Below, piece after piece: positions 49,175 through 58,459 of a DNA stretch of 63,969 nt (within the stretch, counting starts at the first letter, position 1; the number at the start of each line of letters is the position of its first letter). Source of the DNA: Flavobacteriaceae bacterium (lineage in GTDB: Bacteria > Bacteroidota > Bacteroidia > Flavobacteriales > Flavobacteriaceae); NCBI GenBank assembly GCA_002702895.1, contig PACX01000006.1, positions 1 to 63,969 on the forward strand, in the 5' to 3' direction. The notes under the pieces are model-generated. The model did no database searches, had not been told where the DNA came from, and saw only the letters and a program-made list of their open reading frames with translations. The translations under genes and the position numbers were made by a program.

Positions 49175-50174
49175 AAAAGAACTATTTATTTTATTAATAA
49201 AAAGTATTTTGATGGGAACAGCTAATAAGTTGCCTGGAATTTCAGGGGGACTAGTTGCTCTAATTACTGGTTTCTATAACGAAATGATTAATACATTTAA
49301 AAAAATTGATTTTAAAACATTTAGTTATCTTATTCGGGGGGATATTAAGAAATTTAACAATAATTATAATGGACTTTTTTTAATAACTGTTCTTTTTGGA
49401 ATAGTGATTAGTTATTTTACAACATCACAGATTTTAGATTATTTTTTCAAAATATCAGAACTTAATGTTTGGTCTATTTTTTATGGAATGATAATAGCTT
49501 CAATTGTAATTCTAATTAAAAAAAATAAGATTAAAAACAGAAAAGAAATATTTTTTTTGATATTTGGTTTATCTATAGGCTTAATTTTAAGTTTTTCAGA
49601 ACCACTTTCTGAAAATAAAAATATTTTGTTTGTATTTTTTTGTGGGTTTATAAGCATCTGTGGAATGGTAATCCCGGGAATTTCAGGTTCATTCTTATTA
49701 ATATTATTAGGGAATTACAAACTTCTTCTTGTAGATTCTGTTAATACATTTTTTGAATTTATAAAAAATATTCTTGGATTTGAGAATTCAAATGAAATTG
49801 ATTTTGAATTAATAAAAATTCTTTTCATTTTTTGTCTTGGGTCAATTATTGGTTTGGTATTATTATCTAATTTATTAAGCTTTTTAATAAGAAAATATAC
49901 AAATCAAATAAATCAATTAATAATTGGATTTGTTACAGGTTCATTAATAATTATTTGGCCATGGAAAAAAGTTTATATAAATTCTGAAGTAAATATTAAT
50001 TCTTTTGATAACATAGAAATAACGAACAGTTATTTGAGATATTTACCAGATTTAAGTGAATCAAATAATATTATAGCTTTAATTTGGATATTAATTGGTT
50101 TTTTGTTTGTAATTTATATTGAAAATTATGGATCAAGAAAAAAAAACATATGGACTATTAGGAAAAAATATTGA
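49158..50174 (+). CDS. DUF368 membrane protein, undecaprenyl-phosphate transporter-like (copy 2)
   Basis: A second DUF368 protein of 338 residues, overlapping copy 1 by 17 bases. The same two signatures occur as KLPGISGGLVALITG and VIPGISGSFLLILLGNY. The paralogs share layout but clearly differ in sequence, so the duplication is not recent. They may form a heterodimer or carry different lipid cargo; this is inference. Its 3' end overlaps aroE. Confidence 0.85.
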   Translation: MQKRNKKELFILLIKSILMGTANKLPGISGGLVALITGFYNEMINTFKKIDFKTFSYLIRGDIKKFNNNYNGLFLITVLFGIVISYFTTSQILDYFFKISELNVWSIFYGMIIASIVILIKKNKIKNRKEIFFLIFGLSIGLILSFSEPLSENKNILFVFFCGFISICGMVIPGISGSFLLILLGNYKLLLVDSVNTFFEFIKNILGFENSNEIDFELIKILFIFCLGSIIGLVLLSNLLSFLIRKYTNQINQLIIGFVTGSLIIIWPWKKVYINSEVNINSFDNIEITNSYLRYLPDLSESNNIIALIWILIGFLFVIYIENYGSRKKNIWTIRKKY

Positions 50175-50874
50175 TTATTCATTTTCAAAAAGTTATTTCT
50201 TAAATAAATTCAAAAAATTAAATTTAGATTCAAATTATACATATAAAAATCTTGATTTGAATGACCTTAATCAATTTAGAAATATAATAGAAAAAAAAGA
50301 ATTTAATGGATTCAATGTAACCATTCCCTTTAAAGAAAAAATAATTAAATTTTTAGATTTGTTGGATTCAAAAGCTAAAAAAATAGGTGCAGTAAATACT
50401 ATAAAGATTTGTTCAAATTATAAATTAAAAGGATACAATACAGATTATATTGGTTTTATTAAATCAATACGTCCTTTTTTAAATAAAAATCACAAAAAAG
50501 CGATATTATTAGGATCTGGAGGAGCGTCTAAATCAATTGTTTTTGGGCTTAATAAATTAAATATTTCATCTATTATTGTTTCGAGGTTTAAAAAAAAGGG
50601 GGATATTACATATAAAGAATTAAATAGTGAAATTATAAATAAATCTCAGATTATTATTAATTGTAGTCCAATTGGAACTTTTCCAAAAATAAATGAGTGT
50701 CCTAAAATTCCATATAATTCGATTAACAGTAATCATATTTGTTATGATTTAGTATATAATCCAATAGAAACTGAATTTTTAATGAAATCAAAAAAAAATG
50801 ATGCTAAAATATTAAATGGAATGAAAATGTTAGAATTACAGGCAGAGGAAAGCTGGAAAATATGGAACGAATAA
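50128..50874 (+). CDS. aroE: shikimate dehydrogenase
   Basis: A 248-residue NADPH enzyme. The motif YGLLGKNIDYSFSKSYF must be near the N-terminus, so the ATG at 50128 is used (a TTG 9 bases earlier is in frame). Substrate residues are in NVTIPFKEKI and GAVNTI with GYNTDYIGF, and the cofactor loop is LGSGGASKSIV. It reduces 3-dehydroshikimate. The gene begins 47 bases inside the DUF368 copy 2 gene, a long overlap that implies translational coupling. Confidence 0.93.
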   Translation: MDQEKKTYGLLGKNIDYSFSKSYFLNKFKKLNLDSNYTYKNLDLNDLNQFRNIIEKKEFNGFNVTIPFKEKIIKFLDLLDSKAKKIGAVNTIKICSNYKLKGYNTDYIGFIKSIRPFLNKNHKKAILLGSGGASKSIVFGLNKLNISSIIVSRFKKKGDITYKELNSEIINKSQIIINCSPIGTFPKINECPKIPYNSINSNHICYDLVYNPIETEFLMKSKKNDAKILNGMKMLELQAEESWKIWNE

Positions 50875-50896
50875 TTTCAAATAATTTACTTTAAAA

Positions 50897-52312
50897 TTGA
50901 GTTTGGATAAAAATAAAAACATGAATTTAAATAAAAATCTAGATGAAAAGAAAGAGCTCATAGAAAAATTAAAAAATCTAATAAATCTAGATATAAAAAT
51001 GAATGAAAAATATCTACAATTTAAAGAAATACAGAGAAAATGGTTCAATATAGGTCCTGTTAGCAGAAGAGAAAGCTCAATTATATGGAATACTTTCCAA
51101 CATCACATAAAAAATTTTTATGATTATCTTCATTTGAATAGAAAATTTAAAGAAATAGACAGCAAACATAATCATCAACAAAAGGAAATAATATTAAAAA
51201 AAGCAAAAGAATTAATTAAAGAAAATGATATAATAAGAACTTATAAATTTTATCAAAGATTAAATAAAAGATGGAAATATGAAATCGGGCCTACAGACAA
51301 AGAAAATGATAAAATATTAAACAATCAGTTTTTAGAAATTGGAAAAAAAATTTATAATAATAAAAGGGAATTTGATAACAATAAAGATTTAATATTAGAA
51401 GAAAATTTATTAAAAAAAGAAGAATACATTAAAGAAATTGATAATATAACAAATCGGGAAAGTAAAACACCAAAAGAATGGCAAAAAAAAATTAAAGACT
51501 TTGAAAAAATAAAAAATATTTTAGAAAAATCAGGGCCAGTTCCTTCAAATAAAAGTAAATTATTCTGGGAAAAATATAAAAAAAGTATAAAAAATTATTA
51601 CTCTTCAAAAAATAGTTACTATAAAAGTTTAAAAAAAATATACCGTGAGAATATTTTAAAACAGAAAAATTTAATAGAAAAAGTACAAAGCCTTAAATCA
51701 AATAAAAATTTAGAAAATAATAAAAAAGAAATTATTTATTTACAAAAAGAGTGGAAAAAAATAAAACCTGTTCCATATAAAGTAAATCAAAAGAATTTTA
51801 AAGAATTTAAATTTATTTGCAATTATTTTTTTAATAAGATTGATGATTTAAAAGCAAATGAAATAAAAGAAAGTAAAAAAAATAAAAGTGTACAAAATAA
51901 TTTTTTATCAGAAATTGAGAGTGATTTGTCAAGTAAAGAAATAAATCTTGAGAAATTAATAATTCAATGGGGAAAACTAGGTCAAAAAGACTTACAAACA
52001 GAAAAAAAGTTTGAAAAAACTATAATTAAAGTTCTTATTTCAAAAGGATTTAACAAAAATGAATCCAAAATAAAATTTTTAGAATTTAAATGTAATTCAA
52101 TGAATAATGATGAAAAAAAATTAAAAGTAAGTGAATTAATTAAAGAATTAGATAACTTGAAAAAAGAGCTTTCAACACTAGAAAATAATCTTTCATTTTT
52201 TAATGAAAAATCAAAAGAAAATATACTTCTTAATAAAGTTCACAAAGACATAAAGAAAAATAAAGAACAAATAAATAATATATCTTTTCAAATAGAGATT
52301 TTAAAAAGTTAA
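50897..52312 (+). CDS. DUF349 coiled-coil protein
   Basis: A 471-residue, lysine-rich, largely helical protein with repeated DUF349 units: EIQRKWFNIGPVSRRESSIIW, LNKRWKYEIGPTDKEND, and IKNILEKSGPVPSNKSKLFW. The start is uncertain between TTG 50897 and ATG 50921. It seems shorter at its N-terminus than other DUF349 proteins I know from Bacteroidota. The function is unknown. It ends 3 bases into the convergent mazG gene. Confidence 0.82.
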   Translation: MSLDKNKNMNLNKNLDEKKELIEKLKNLINLDIKMNEKYLQFKEIQRKWFNIGPVSRRESSIIWNTFQHHIKNFYDYLHLNRKFKEIDSKHNHQQKEIILKKAKELIKENDIIRTYKFYQRLNKRWKYEIGPTDKENDKILNNQFLEIGKKIYNNKREFDNNKDLILEENLLKKEEYIKEIDNITNRESKTPKEWQKKIKDFEKIKNILEKSGPVPSNKSKLFWEKYKKSIKNYYSSKNSYYKSLKKIYRENILKQKNLIEKVQSLKSNKNLENNKKEIIYLQKEWKKIKPVPYKVNQKNFKEFKFICNYFFNKIDDLKANEIKESKKNKSVQNNFLSEIESDLSSKEINLEKLIIQWGKLGQKDLQTEKKFEKTIIKVLISKGFNKNESKIKFLEFKCNSMNNDEKKLKVSELIKELDNLKKELSTLENNLSFFNEKSKENILLNKVHKDIKKNKEQINNISFQIEILKS

Positions 52313-53082
52313 TATTTTTCTTTTACTAAGTCCCAATATTTATTTAAATCAGTTAAACTTGAATTTTGTATATTTTTATTTTCTGATTTCATTTTATTTT
52401 CTAATATCTTAAATTTTTTTATGAATTTTTTATTAGTTTTTTCAAGGGCTGAGTCTGGATTAATACCAATATACCTTCCAAAATTAATTACTGAAAAAAT
52501 AAGATCCCCAAATTCATTTTCTATTTTTTTTAAATTTCCAGTTTTTAATTCATTTGAAAGCTCTTTTAATTCCTCTAATATTTTATTTTTGACTTGACTT
52601 TCATCTTTCCAATCAAAGCCAACATTAGAAACCTTTTGTTGAATTCTCATCGATTTTAAAATTGAAGGAAGAGATTTAGGCACACCCTCCAATATACTTT
52701 CTCTACCATCTTTAAGTTTTAACTTTTCCCAATTTAATTTTACTTCACTTTCATTTATTTCTTCAACTTCTTTATATATATGTGGATGTCTAAAAATTAA
52801 TTTTTTTGAGATACTATTTGCAACATCTGAAATATCAAATTTATTTGATTCACTTGCAATTCGTGAATAAAATATAACATGCAGCAAGAGATCTCCTAAT
52901 TCATTTTTAATTTCTTCAATATTATTTTCTGAAATGGCATCTACTAATTCATATGTTTCTTCAATTGTTAATGATTTCAAGGATTCAAAAGTTTGTTTCT
53001 TGTCCCAAGGACATTTTTCTCTTAAATCATCCATTATTTCTAAAAGACGACCAATAGATTTTAATTGTTTCTCTTTTGACAT
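52309..53082 (-). CDS. mazG: nucleoside triphosphate pyrophosphohydrolase MazG
   Basis: A 257-residue protein with two MazG domains. The N-terminal one has CPWDKKQTFESL, EETYELVDAI and ELGDLLLHVIFYSR, and the second has EFGDLIFSVINFGRYIG. The acidic ExxE/ExxD-type residues bind magnesium. It hydrolyses NTPs to NMPs, which may clean the nucleotide pool and influence the stringent response. It is last in the ruvX-def-mazG operon. Confidence 0.93.
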   Translation of the reverse strand: MSKEKQLKSIGRLLEIMDDLREKCPWDKKQTFESLKSLTIEETYELVDAISENNIEEIKNELGDLLLHVIFYSRIASESNKFDISDVANSISKKLIFRHPHIYKEVEEINESEVKLNWEKLKLKDGRESILEGVPKSLPSILKSMRIQQKVSNVGFDWKDESQVKNKILEELKELSNELKTGNLKKIENEFGDLIFSVINFGRYIGINPDSALEKTNKKFIKKFKILENKMKSENKNIQNSSLTDLNKYWDLVKEKY

Positions 53083-53087
53083 AAATT

Positions 53088-53663
53088 TTATTTATTAAAA
53101 GACATTGGATAGTCAGATTTAATTTTTCCAAGTGAAATATTATTTAATTTCCTTTTTAATAATTTTCTTTTGAAAGAACTCAATTTATCAGTAAATAATA
53201 TACCTTCAATATGATCATATTCATGCTGAACAACTCTGGCAGATAAACCATCAAGTTTTAAAATCTCAGATTCAAATTTTTGATTTTGATATTGAATTTC
53301 AATTTGATCTTCTCTCTTAATATCTTCTCTAATTTCTGGGATACTTAAACAGCCTTCATTGAAATTTAATAAAGTTGAAGAAGACCATATAATTTTAGGA
53401 TTAATAAATACTTTTTTGAAAGATTTTAATTTATTTCTTTCTATTATATTTAATTCTTTATCTTCTGCAAAAGGAGAAGTATCAACTACAAATAATCTAA
53501 TTGCCTTTCCAATTTGGGGGGCTGCTAAACCTACTCCACTAGCAGAATACATGGTTTCCCACATATTGTCTATTAAATTATTCAAATCTTTATAATTAAA
53601 ATCTATTTCTTTACATTTTATTTTTAAAATTGGGTTTCCATATGCAATAATTGGTAATATCAT
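53088..53663 (-). CDS. def: peptide deformylase
   Basis: A 191-residue metalloenzyme with all three deformylase motifs: GVGLAAPQIG, EGCLSIP (metal Cys), and QHEYDHIEG (two metal His and the catalytic Glu). It removes the formyl group from new proteins and is normally essential. It lies 2 bases after ruvX and 5 bases before mazG, so the three are cotranscribed. Confidence 0.95.
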   Translation of the reverse strand: MILPIIAYGNPILKIKCKEIDFNYKDLNNLIDNMWETMYSASGVGLAAPQIGKAIRLFVVDTSPFAEDKELNIIERNKLKSFKKVFINPKIIWSSSTLLNFNEGCLSIPEIREDIKREDQIEIQYQNQKFESEILKLDGLSARVVQHEYDHIEGILFTDKLSSFKRKLLKRKLNNISLGKIKSDYPMSFNK

Positions 53664-53665
53664 AA

Positions 53666-54076
53666 TTATTTATTTTCTAGAAATGATTGTAAAATTAATG
53701 TTGCACTAATTTTATCAACTAGATTTTTATTTCTTCTTTTTTTTTTATTAATTCCACTATCAATAATTGTCTTTTTTGCAATTATTGAGGTAAATCTTTC
53801 ATCATATCTTTCTATAATAATTTTTGGAAAGATTATTTTTAATTTTTTAATGAATTGTATTATTAACTTTTCAATTTTGGATGGAGTGTTGTCTCTTTGT
53901 AATGGTTTTCCGATTACAAAAACATCAATATGTTCTTTTTTCACAATTTGAGTTAAAAATTCAATTATTTTTGAACTAGAAATCGTATCGAGACCAAAAG
54001 CTAATTTTCTAGATTCATCAGAAATAGCAATTCCTACTCTCTTTATTCCGTAATCAATAGCAATAATTTTAGTCAT
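53666..54076 (-). CDS. ruvX: RuvX/YqgF-family nuclease-like protein
   Basis: A 136-residue RNase-H-fold protein with AIDYGIKRVGIAISD at the N-terminus (first catalytic Asp), VFVIGKPLQRD in the centre and DERFTS plus LVDKISATLILQSFL at the C-terminus. The family acts in 16S rRNA maturation in some bacteria and was first predicted as a Holliday junction resolvase. It heads the ruvX-def-mazG operon and is divergent from dapD. Confidence 0.9.
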   Translation of the reverse strand: MTKIIAIDYGIKRVGIAISDESRKLAFGLDTISSSKIIEFLTQIVKKEHIDVFVIGKPLQRDNTPSKIEKLIIQFIKKLKIIFPKIIIERYDERFTSIIAKKTIIDSGINKKKRRNKNLVDKISATLILQSFLENK

Positions 54077-54136
54077 TACTCAAAGTTAATTCATTAATAA
54101 TTAAGGTTAAAATATCTGAAAGTATTAATTAGAATG

Positions 54137-54144
54137 TATATTTG
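54137..54144 (+). promoter_or_regulatory. -7 box before dapD
   Basis: TATATTTG matches TAnnTTTG exactly and ends 11 bases before the dapD start codon. No well-spaced -33 TTG was seen. Confidence 0.45.
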
Positions 54145-54155
54145 AAAAAAATTAA

Positions 54156-54968
54156 ATGATAGTGAAAAAAATTATTGAGTCTGCTTGGAAAAATAAATCA
54201 TTGTTGGAAAGTGAAGAAACAAAGCAAGCTATATATTCCGTTATTGAGGGCTTAGATAAAGGAGAATTAAGAGTTGCTGAACCGTCAAATAATAGATGGA
54301 TTGTGAATGAATGGGTAAAAAAAGCTGTAATTCTATATTTTCCAATTCAAAAAATGAAAACTATTGAAATTGGGCCATTAGAATTTCATGATAAAATTCC
54401 CTTAAAAAAGAACTATTCAGAAAAAGGTATAAGAGTAGTTCCACATGCAATAGCTAGGCATGGGTCATACATCAGTAAAGGTGTAATCTTAATGCCCTCT
54501 TATGTGAACATAGGTTCATATATTGATGAAGGTACAATGATAGACACATGGGCTACGGTTGGAAGTTGTGCTCAAATTGGAAAAAATGTCCACATTAGTG
54601 GTGGAGTTGGAATTGGTGGAGTATTGGAGCCCTTGCAAGCGTCCCCAGTTATAATAGAAGATAATGTTTTTATAGGTTCAAGGTGTATTGTTGTTGAGGG
54701 GGTTAAAGTAGGTAGAGAAGCTGTTTTAGGAGCTAATGTTGTTCTTACTGCATCAACAAAATTAATTGATGTAAATGGAGATAGTCCAAAAGAATTTAAA
54801 GGTCAAGTTCCTGCTAGATCTGTTGTAATTCCTGGATCATATACCAAAAAATTTCCTGCTGGTAATTTTCAAGTTCCATGCGCCTTAATAATTGGAACTA
54901 GAAAAGAAAGTACTGATAAAAAAACTTCTCTAAACAATGCATTAAGAGATTACAATGTTTCTGTTTAA
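54156..54968 (+). CDS. dapD: tetrahydrodipicolinate N-succinyltransferase
   Basis: A 270-residue acyltransferase of left-handed beta-helix type. An N-terminal helical region is followed by the hexapeptide-repeat part (IGSYIDEGTMIDTWATVGS, then VHISGGVGIGGVLEP). It carries out an early step of the succinylase route to meso-diaminopimelate and lysine. The lysA gene at the right edge of the window belongs to the same pathway, though the two are separately placed. It probably starts an operon with tsaC, cca and ctaA. Confidence 0.95.
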   Translation: MIVKKIIESAWKNKSLLESEETKQAIYSVIEGLDKGELRVAEPSNNRWIVNEWVKKAVILYFPIQKMKTIEIGPLEFHDKIPLKKNYSEKGIRVVPHAIARHGSYISKGVILMPSYVNIGSYIDEGTMIDTWATVGSCAQIGKNVHISGGVGIGGVLEPLQASPVIIEDNVFIGSRCIVVEGVKVGREAVLGANVVLTASTKLIDVNGDSPKEFKGQVPARSVVIPGSYTKKFPAGNFQVPCALIIGTRKESTDKKTSLNNALRDYNVSV

Positions 54969-54982
54969 TTTCAATTAAGTAA

Positions 54983-55528
54983 ATGGTTTTAGAGATTGAA
55001 AAAGCTGTTAAATTTCTTAAAAAGGGAAGTATAATAATTTATCCAAGTGATACTATCTGGGCAATTGGATGTGATGCAACTAATCAAAGGGCAATTAATA
55101 AAATTTATAAAATTAAAAAGAGATGTAAATCCATACCATTTATTTGCTTAATGAGTAATTATGAAATGATTGAAAAATATACTTATACAAATAAATCAAT
55201 TATAAATATCTTAGAAATTCAAAAAGAACCTACTACAATAATTTATGAAAAAGTAAAAAATTTAAAAACATTTTCAAATTCAATTGGTATAAGAATACCT
55301 AAAGATCCATTTTGTAATATTTTAATAGATAGATTTAAAAAACCTATTATTTCGACCTCAGTTAATATTTCTGGAGATGAATATCCGGTTTATTATAAAG
55401 ACATAAATGTTAGCATTTTAAAACAAATCGATTATGCAGTAAATTTAAGGAGAAATGAGAGGCTTGATAAAGCCTCCAAAATTATAAAAATAAAAGATGA
55501 TAATTCAATAATTACTATAAGATCTTAA
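54983..55528 (+). CDS. L-threonylcarbamoyladenylate synthase (TsaC/YrdC)
   Basis: A 181-residue YrdC-domain protein. The KGSIIIYPSDTIWAIGCDAT block matches the conserved start, with the ATP/bicarbonate-binding KRCKSIPFICLM, IGIRIPKDPF and STSVNISGDEY. It makes threonylcarbamoyl-AMP for t6A modification of tRNA position 37. It lies 14 bases after dapD and 1 base before cca. Confidence 0.9.
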   Translation: MVLEIEKAVKFLKKGSIIIYPSDTIWAIGCDATNQRAINKIYKIKKRCKSIPFICLMSNYEMIEKYTYTNKSIINILEIQKEPTTIIYEKVKNLKTFSNSIGIRIPKDPFCNILIDRFKKPIISTSVNISGDEYPVYYKDINVSILKQIDYAVNLRRNERLDKASKIIKIKDDNSIITIRS

Positions 55529-55529
55529 A

Positions 55530-56957
55530 ATGATCAAAAGTTTAATAGAAAAAAATATAAATAATAAGTTATTTAAAACCATTTCCAAAATCGCAGATGA
55601 AACTGGGGTTGAGTGTTATGCAATTGGTGGTTTTGTGAGAGATTTATTAATGGGATTTGAAAATCCTAAAGATATAGATATCCTAGTTGTTGGAGATGGA
55701 ATTGAAATTGCAAAAAAAGTTTGCAATAAATTAAATCCAAATTATAAAATTAAAATTTATAAAAATTTCCGAACTGCTGCCTTTAGATATAAAAATATAG
55801 AATTAGAGTTTGTAGGTTCCAGAAAAGAAAGTTATAAATCAAGTAGTAGAAACCCAAAAGTAGAAATTGGAAGTTTAGAAGATGATTTAAATAGAAGAGA
55901 TTATACAATTAATAGTATTGCAATTGGATTAAATTCAAGGATGTGGGGAAAGATTATTGACAAGTTTAATGGAATAGATCACATTAATAAAAAATTATTA
56001 ATTACTCCCTTAGATCCTTTAAAAACATTTTCTGATGATCCTTTAAGGATGTTAAGAGGTATTAGATTTTCTTGTCAACTAAACTTTTTGATTGATCCAC
56101 AATGCTTGAAAATAATTTCTCAAGAAAAAAACAGAATTAAAATAGTAGCTGGAGAAAGAATTTCAGAAGAAATAAATAAAATATTAATGAGTGACAGACC
56201 TTCTTTTGGTTTCAAAATTCTTGATAAAACTGGAATTTTAGATATACTTTTACCTGAGCTAACTGCTCTTAAAGGTATTGATGAAATTGAAGGGCATAAA
56301 CATAAAGATAATTTCTATCACACTTTAGAAGTTCTCGATAATATATGTTTAAATACAGATAAACTATGGTTAAGATGGTCTGCTCTTCTTCATGATATTG
56401 GTAAAGCTCCTACAAAAAAATATATTAAAAAAATTGGATGGACATTTCACGGACATGAATTAAAAGGTTCTAAAATGGTTTTAAAAATTTTTAAAAGATT
56501 TAATCTTCCTTTAAATAATAAATTAAAATATGTTCAAAAAATTATATATATGAGCTCAAGACCTATTATCATTTCAAGTGAAAAAGTTTCTGATTCTGCA
56601 GTTAGAAGATTAATTTATGATGCTAAAGAAGATCTTGATGATTTACTAAAATTGTGTGAAGCAGATATAACTACTAAAAACCCTAATAGGTTTAAAAAAT
56701 ACTTAAATAATTTTAAAATAGTTAGACAAAAAATTATTAGTGTAGAAAAAAGAGACCATATTCGAAATTTTCAACCCCCTATTAAAGGAAAAGAAATAAT
56801 GAATTATTTTAATTTAAAACCTGGAAAAGAAATAGGAATAATAAAGGATTATATAAAGGAATCTATTTTAGATGGAAAAATAACTAATGATTACAAATCT
56901 GCAAAATCTTTAATGAATAAAAAAGGGCTTCAAATGGGTTTAAAAGTATCTAAATGA
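55530..56957 (+). CDS. cca: CCA tRNA nucleotidyltransferase / poly(A) polymerase family
   Basis: A 475-residue class II nucleotidyltransferase with the catalytic head YAIGGFVRDLLMG and DIDILVVGDG, the RRDYTINSIAI block and the RNA-binding helical body. An HD domain follows (LLHDIGKAPTKK), usual in this subfamily. It adds or repairs the tRNA CCA end. Poly(A) polymerases share the fold, so the CCA role is the more likely one for this HD-type layout. It overlaps ctaA by 4 bases. Confidence 0.9.
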   Translation: MIKSLIEKNINNKLFKTISKIADETGVECYAIGGFVRDLLMGFENPKDIDILVVGDGIEIAKKVCNKLNPNYKIKIYKNFRTAAFRYKNIELEFVGSRKESYKSSSRNPKVEIGSLEDDLNRRDYTINSIAIGLNSRMWGKIIDKFNGIDHINKKLLITPLDPLKTFSDDPLRMLRGIRFSCQLNFLIDPQCLKIISQEKNRIKIVAGERISEEINKILMSDRPSFGFKILDKTGILDILLPELTALKGIDEIEGHKHKDNFYHTLEVLDNICLNTDKLWLRWSALLHDIGKAPTKKYIKKIGWTFHGHELKGSKMVLKIFKRFNLPLNNKLKYVQKIIYMSSRPIIISSEKVSDSAVRRLIYDAKEDLDDLLKLCEADITTKNPNRFKKYLNNFKIVRQKIISVEKRDHIRNFQPPIKGKEIMNYFNLKPGKEIGIIKDYIKESILDGKITNDYKSAKSLMNKKGLQMGLKVSK

Positions 56958-57973
56958 AAAAAAAATTTATTAAAATTTCTCAAATAAGTTTAATTTTAGT
57001 ATTGCTCGTAATTTTAGCTGGATCATTGGTTAGAATGACTGGAAGTGGAATGGGATGCCCTGACTGGCCTAAATGCTTTGGACACTTAATTCCTCCCACA
57101 AATATTTCTGAGATAGAATGGGCTCCAAATAAAGATTATAAAAAAGGAATCATTTTGAGATATGAGGGGAAGTTAATAGTCTCAAAAAGAAATTTCACTT
57201 CTAGTAATGAAATAAGTTTTTCAAATTGGAATAATTATACCAAACATGATTATTCTGATTTTGATGCAACTAAAACTTGGATAGAGTTTATTAATAGATT
57301 AATTGGAGTAATAGCTGGATTAGCTACTCTCATTATGTTAGTTTTTTCATTTTCATATTGGAATAAAAAAAATGTTTTAATCTTAAATTCTTTATTAATA
57401 ATTTTTGGAATGGGATTTCAAGCATGGTTAGGTAAACTTGTTGTGGATTCTAATTTATCTCCTTATAAAATAACAGTTCATATGCTTATGGCTTTAGTAA
57501 TTATTTCTTTAATAATCTATTCTATATTTAAAGCTCAAGAAATGCTAGAAAACAAGATTATTAAAAATTCTTTTATTAAAAATTTAGTTTTATTTTCTGT
57601 TTTAATTAGTTTTTTTCAAATAATAATAGGAACTCAAGTAAGAGAATTCATTGATTTACAATATGAAATATATGGGCCTAACAATAAAGATAAATGGTTA
57701 AATACTCCAAACTTCTACTTTTATTTTCATAGAACGTTTTCCATTTTAATTTTTTTATTAAATTTTGGATTGTATTATTTAATCAAATCAAGGAATTATA
57801 ATTCTAATTTGATTAAAAAAATATGTATTATAATTTCCCTTGAAATTATTGTTGGAATTATTATGTATTATATAAATTTTCCTATTTTTAGTCAACCAAT
57901 TCATCTTTTATTAGCTACTATATTATTTGGTTACCAATTTTATTGGATGCTCCATTTTAAAAGAACAAATTAA
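56954..57973 (+). CDS. ctaA: heme A synthase (COX15/CtaA family)
   Basis: A 339-residue membrane protein with eight helices. The signature GSLVRMTGSGMGCPDWPK lies in the first loop. Four conserved histidines or equivalent positions are visible near EFINRLIG, VHMLMALV, FYFHRTFSIL and QPIHLLLATILF. It oxidises heme O to heme A for aa3-type terminal oxidases, so the cell respires oxygen. It overlaps cca by 4 bases (ATGA). Confidence 0.92.
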   Translation: MKKKFIKISQISLILVLLVILAGSLVRMTGSGMGCPDWPKCFGHLIPPTNISEIEWAPNKDYKKGIILRYEGKLIVSKRNFTSSNEISFSNWNNYTKHDYSDFDATKTWIEFINRLIGVIAGLATLIMLVFSFSYWNKKNVLILNSLLIIFGMGFQAWLGKLVVDSNLSPYKITVHMLMALVIISLIIYSIFKAQEMLENKIIKNSFIKNLVLFSVLISFFQIIIGTQVREFIDLQYEIYGPNNKDKWLNTPNFYFYFHRTFSILIFLLNFGLYYLIKSRNYNSNLIKKICIIISLEIIVGIIMYYINFPIFSQPIHLLLATILFGYQFYWMLHFKRTN

Positions 57974-58459
57974 ATGATTTATAGAATTAGAATTATACTT
58001 GATTGTAAAGAAGATGTTATTCGTGATATAGAAATTAAAGAAACATGTTCCTTTGAAGATCTACATTTATTAATTATAAATTATTTTAATTTTAATAAAG
58101 GAGAAATGGCATCATTTTATTTAAGTAATGACGATTGGAAGCAAGGTGATGAAATTATGTTAGAGAGTTTTGAAAAAAATAGTAGTCAAATGATAATGAA
58201 AAATACTAATTTAAATACTATAGTAAATGAAAAACAAAAAAAATTCATTTATGTATATGACTTTTTAAAATTATGGACATTTTTTATAGAAATATTTGAA
58301 TTAAGTGACGAAAAAAAAGATACTGTTTATCCAAAAAATATTTTTTCTAAAGGGAATTTACCAAAAGAGGCACCTGAAAAACAATTTATAGGAGAACAAA
58401 AAAGGAATACTTATGAAGATGAAAATTTAGATTATACAAATTTTGATGATTATTATTAA
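57974..58459 (+). CDS. pRiA4b ORF-3-like (IS1096 passenger family) protein
   Basis: A 161-residue protein with the pattern of the pRiA4b ORF-3-like family: YRIRIILDCKEDVIRDIEI, DLHLLIINYFNF and KFIYVYDFLKLWTFFIE. It abuts ctaA and is followed by an acidic tail (EDENLDYTNFDDYY). The function is unknown. The family is named after transposon passengers, but here it sits in a stable housekeeping region. It overlaps the next, convergent gene by 4 bases. Confidence 0.78.
   Translation: MIYRIRIILDCKEDVIRDIEIKETCSFEDLHLLIINYFNFNKGEMASFYLSNDDWKQGDEIMLESFEKNSSQMIMKNTNLNTIVNEKQKKFIYVYDFLKLWTFFIEIFELSDEKKDTVYPKNIFSKGNLPKEAPEKQFIGEQKRNTYEDENLDYTNFDDYY

Noticed and set aside
57974-58459. Mobile element suggested by the transposon-passenger family name
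   Set aside because: No transposase, inverted repeats or target duplications are visible, and the gene abuts ctaA in a stable housekeeping operon.
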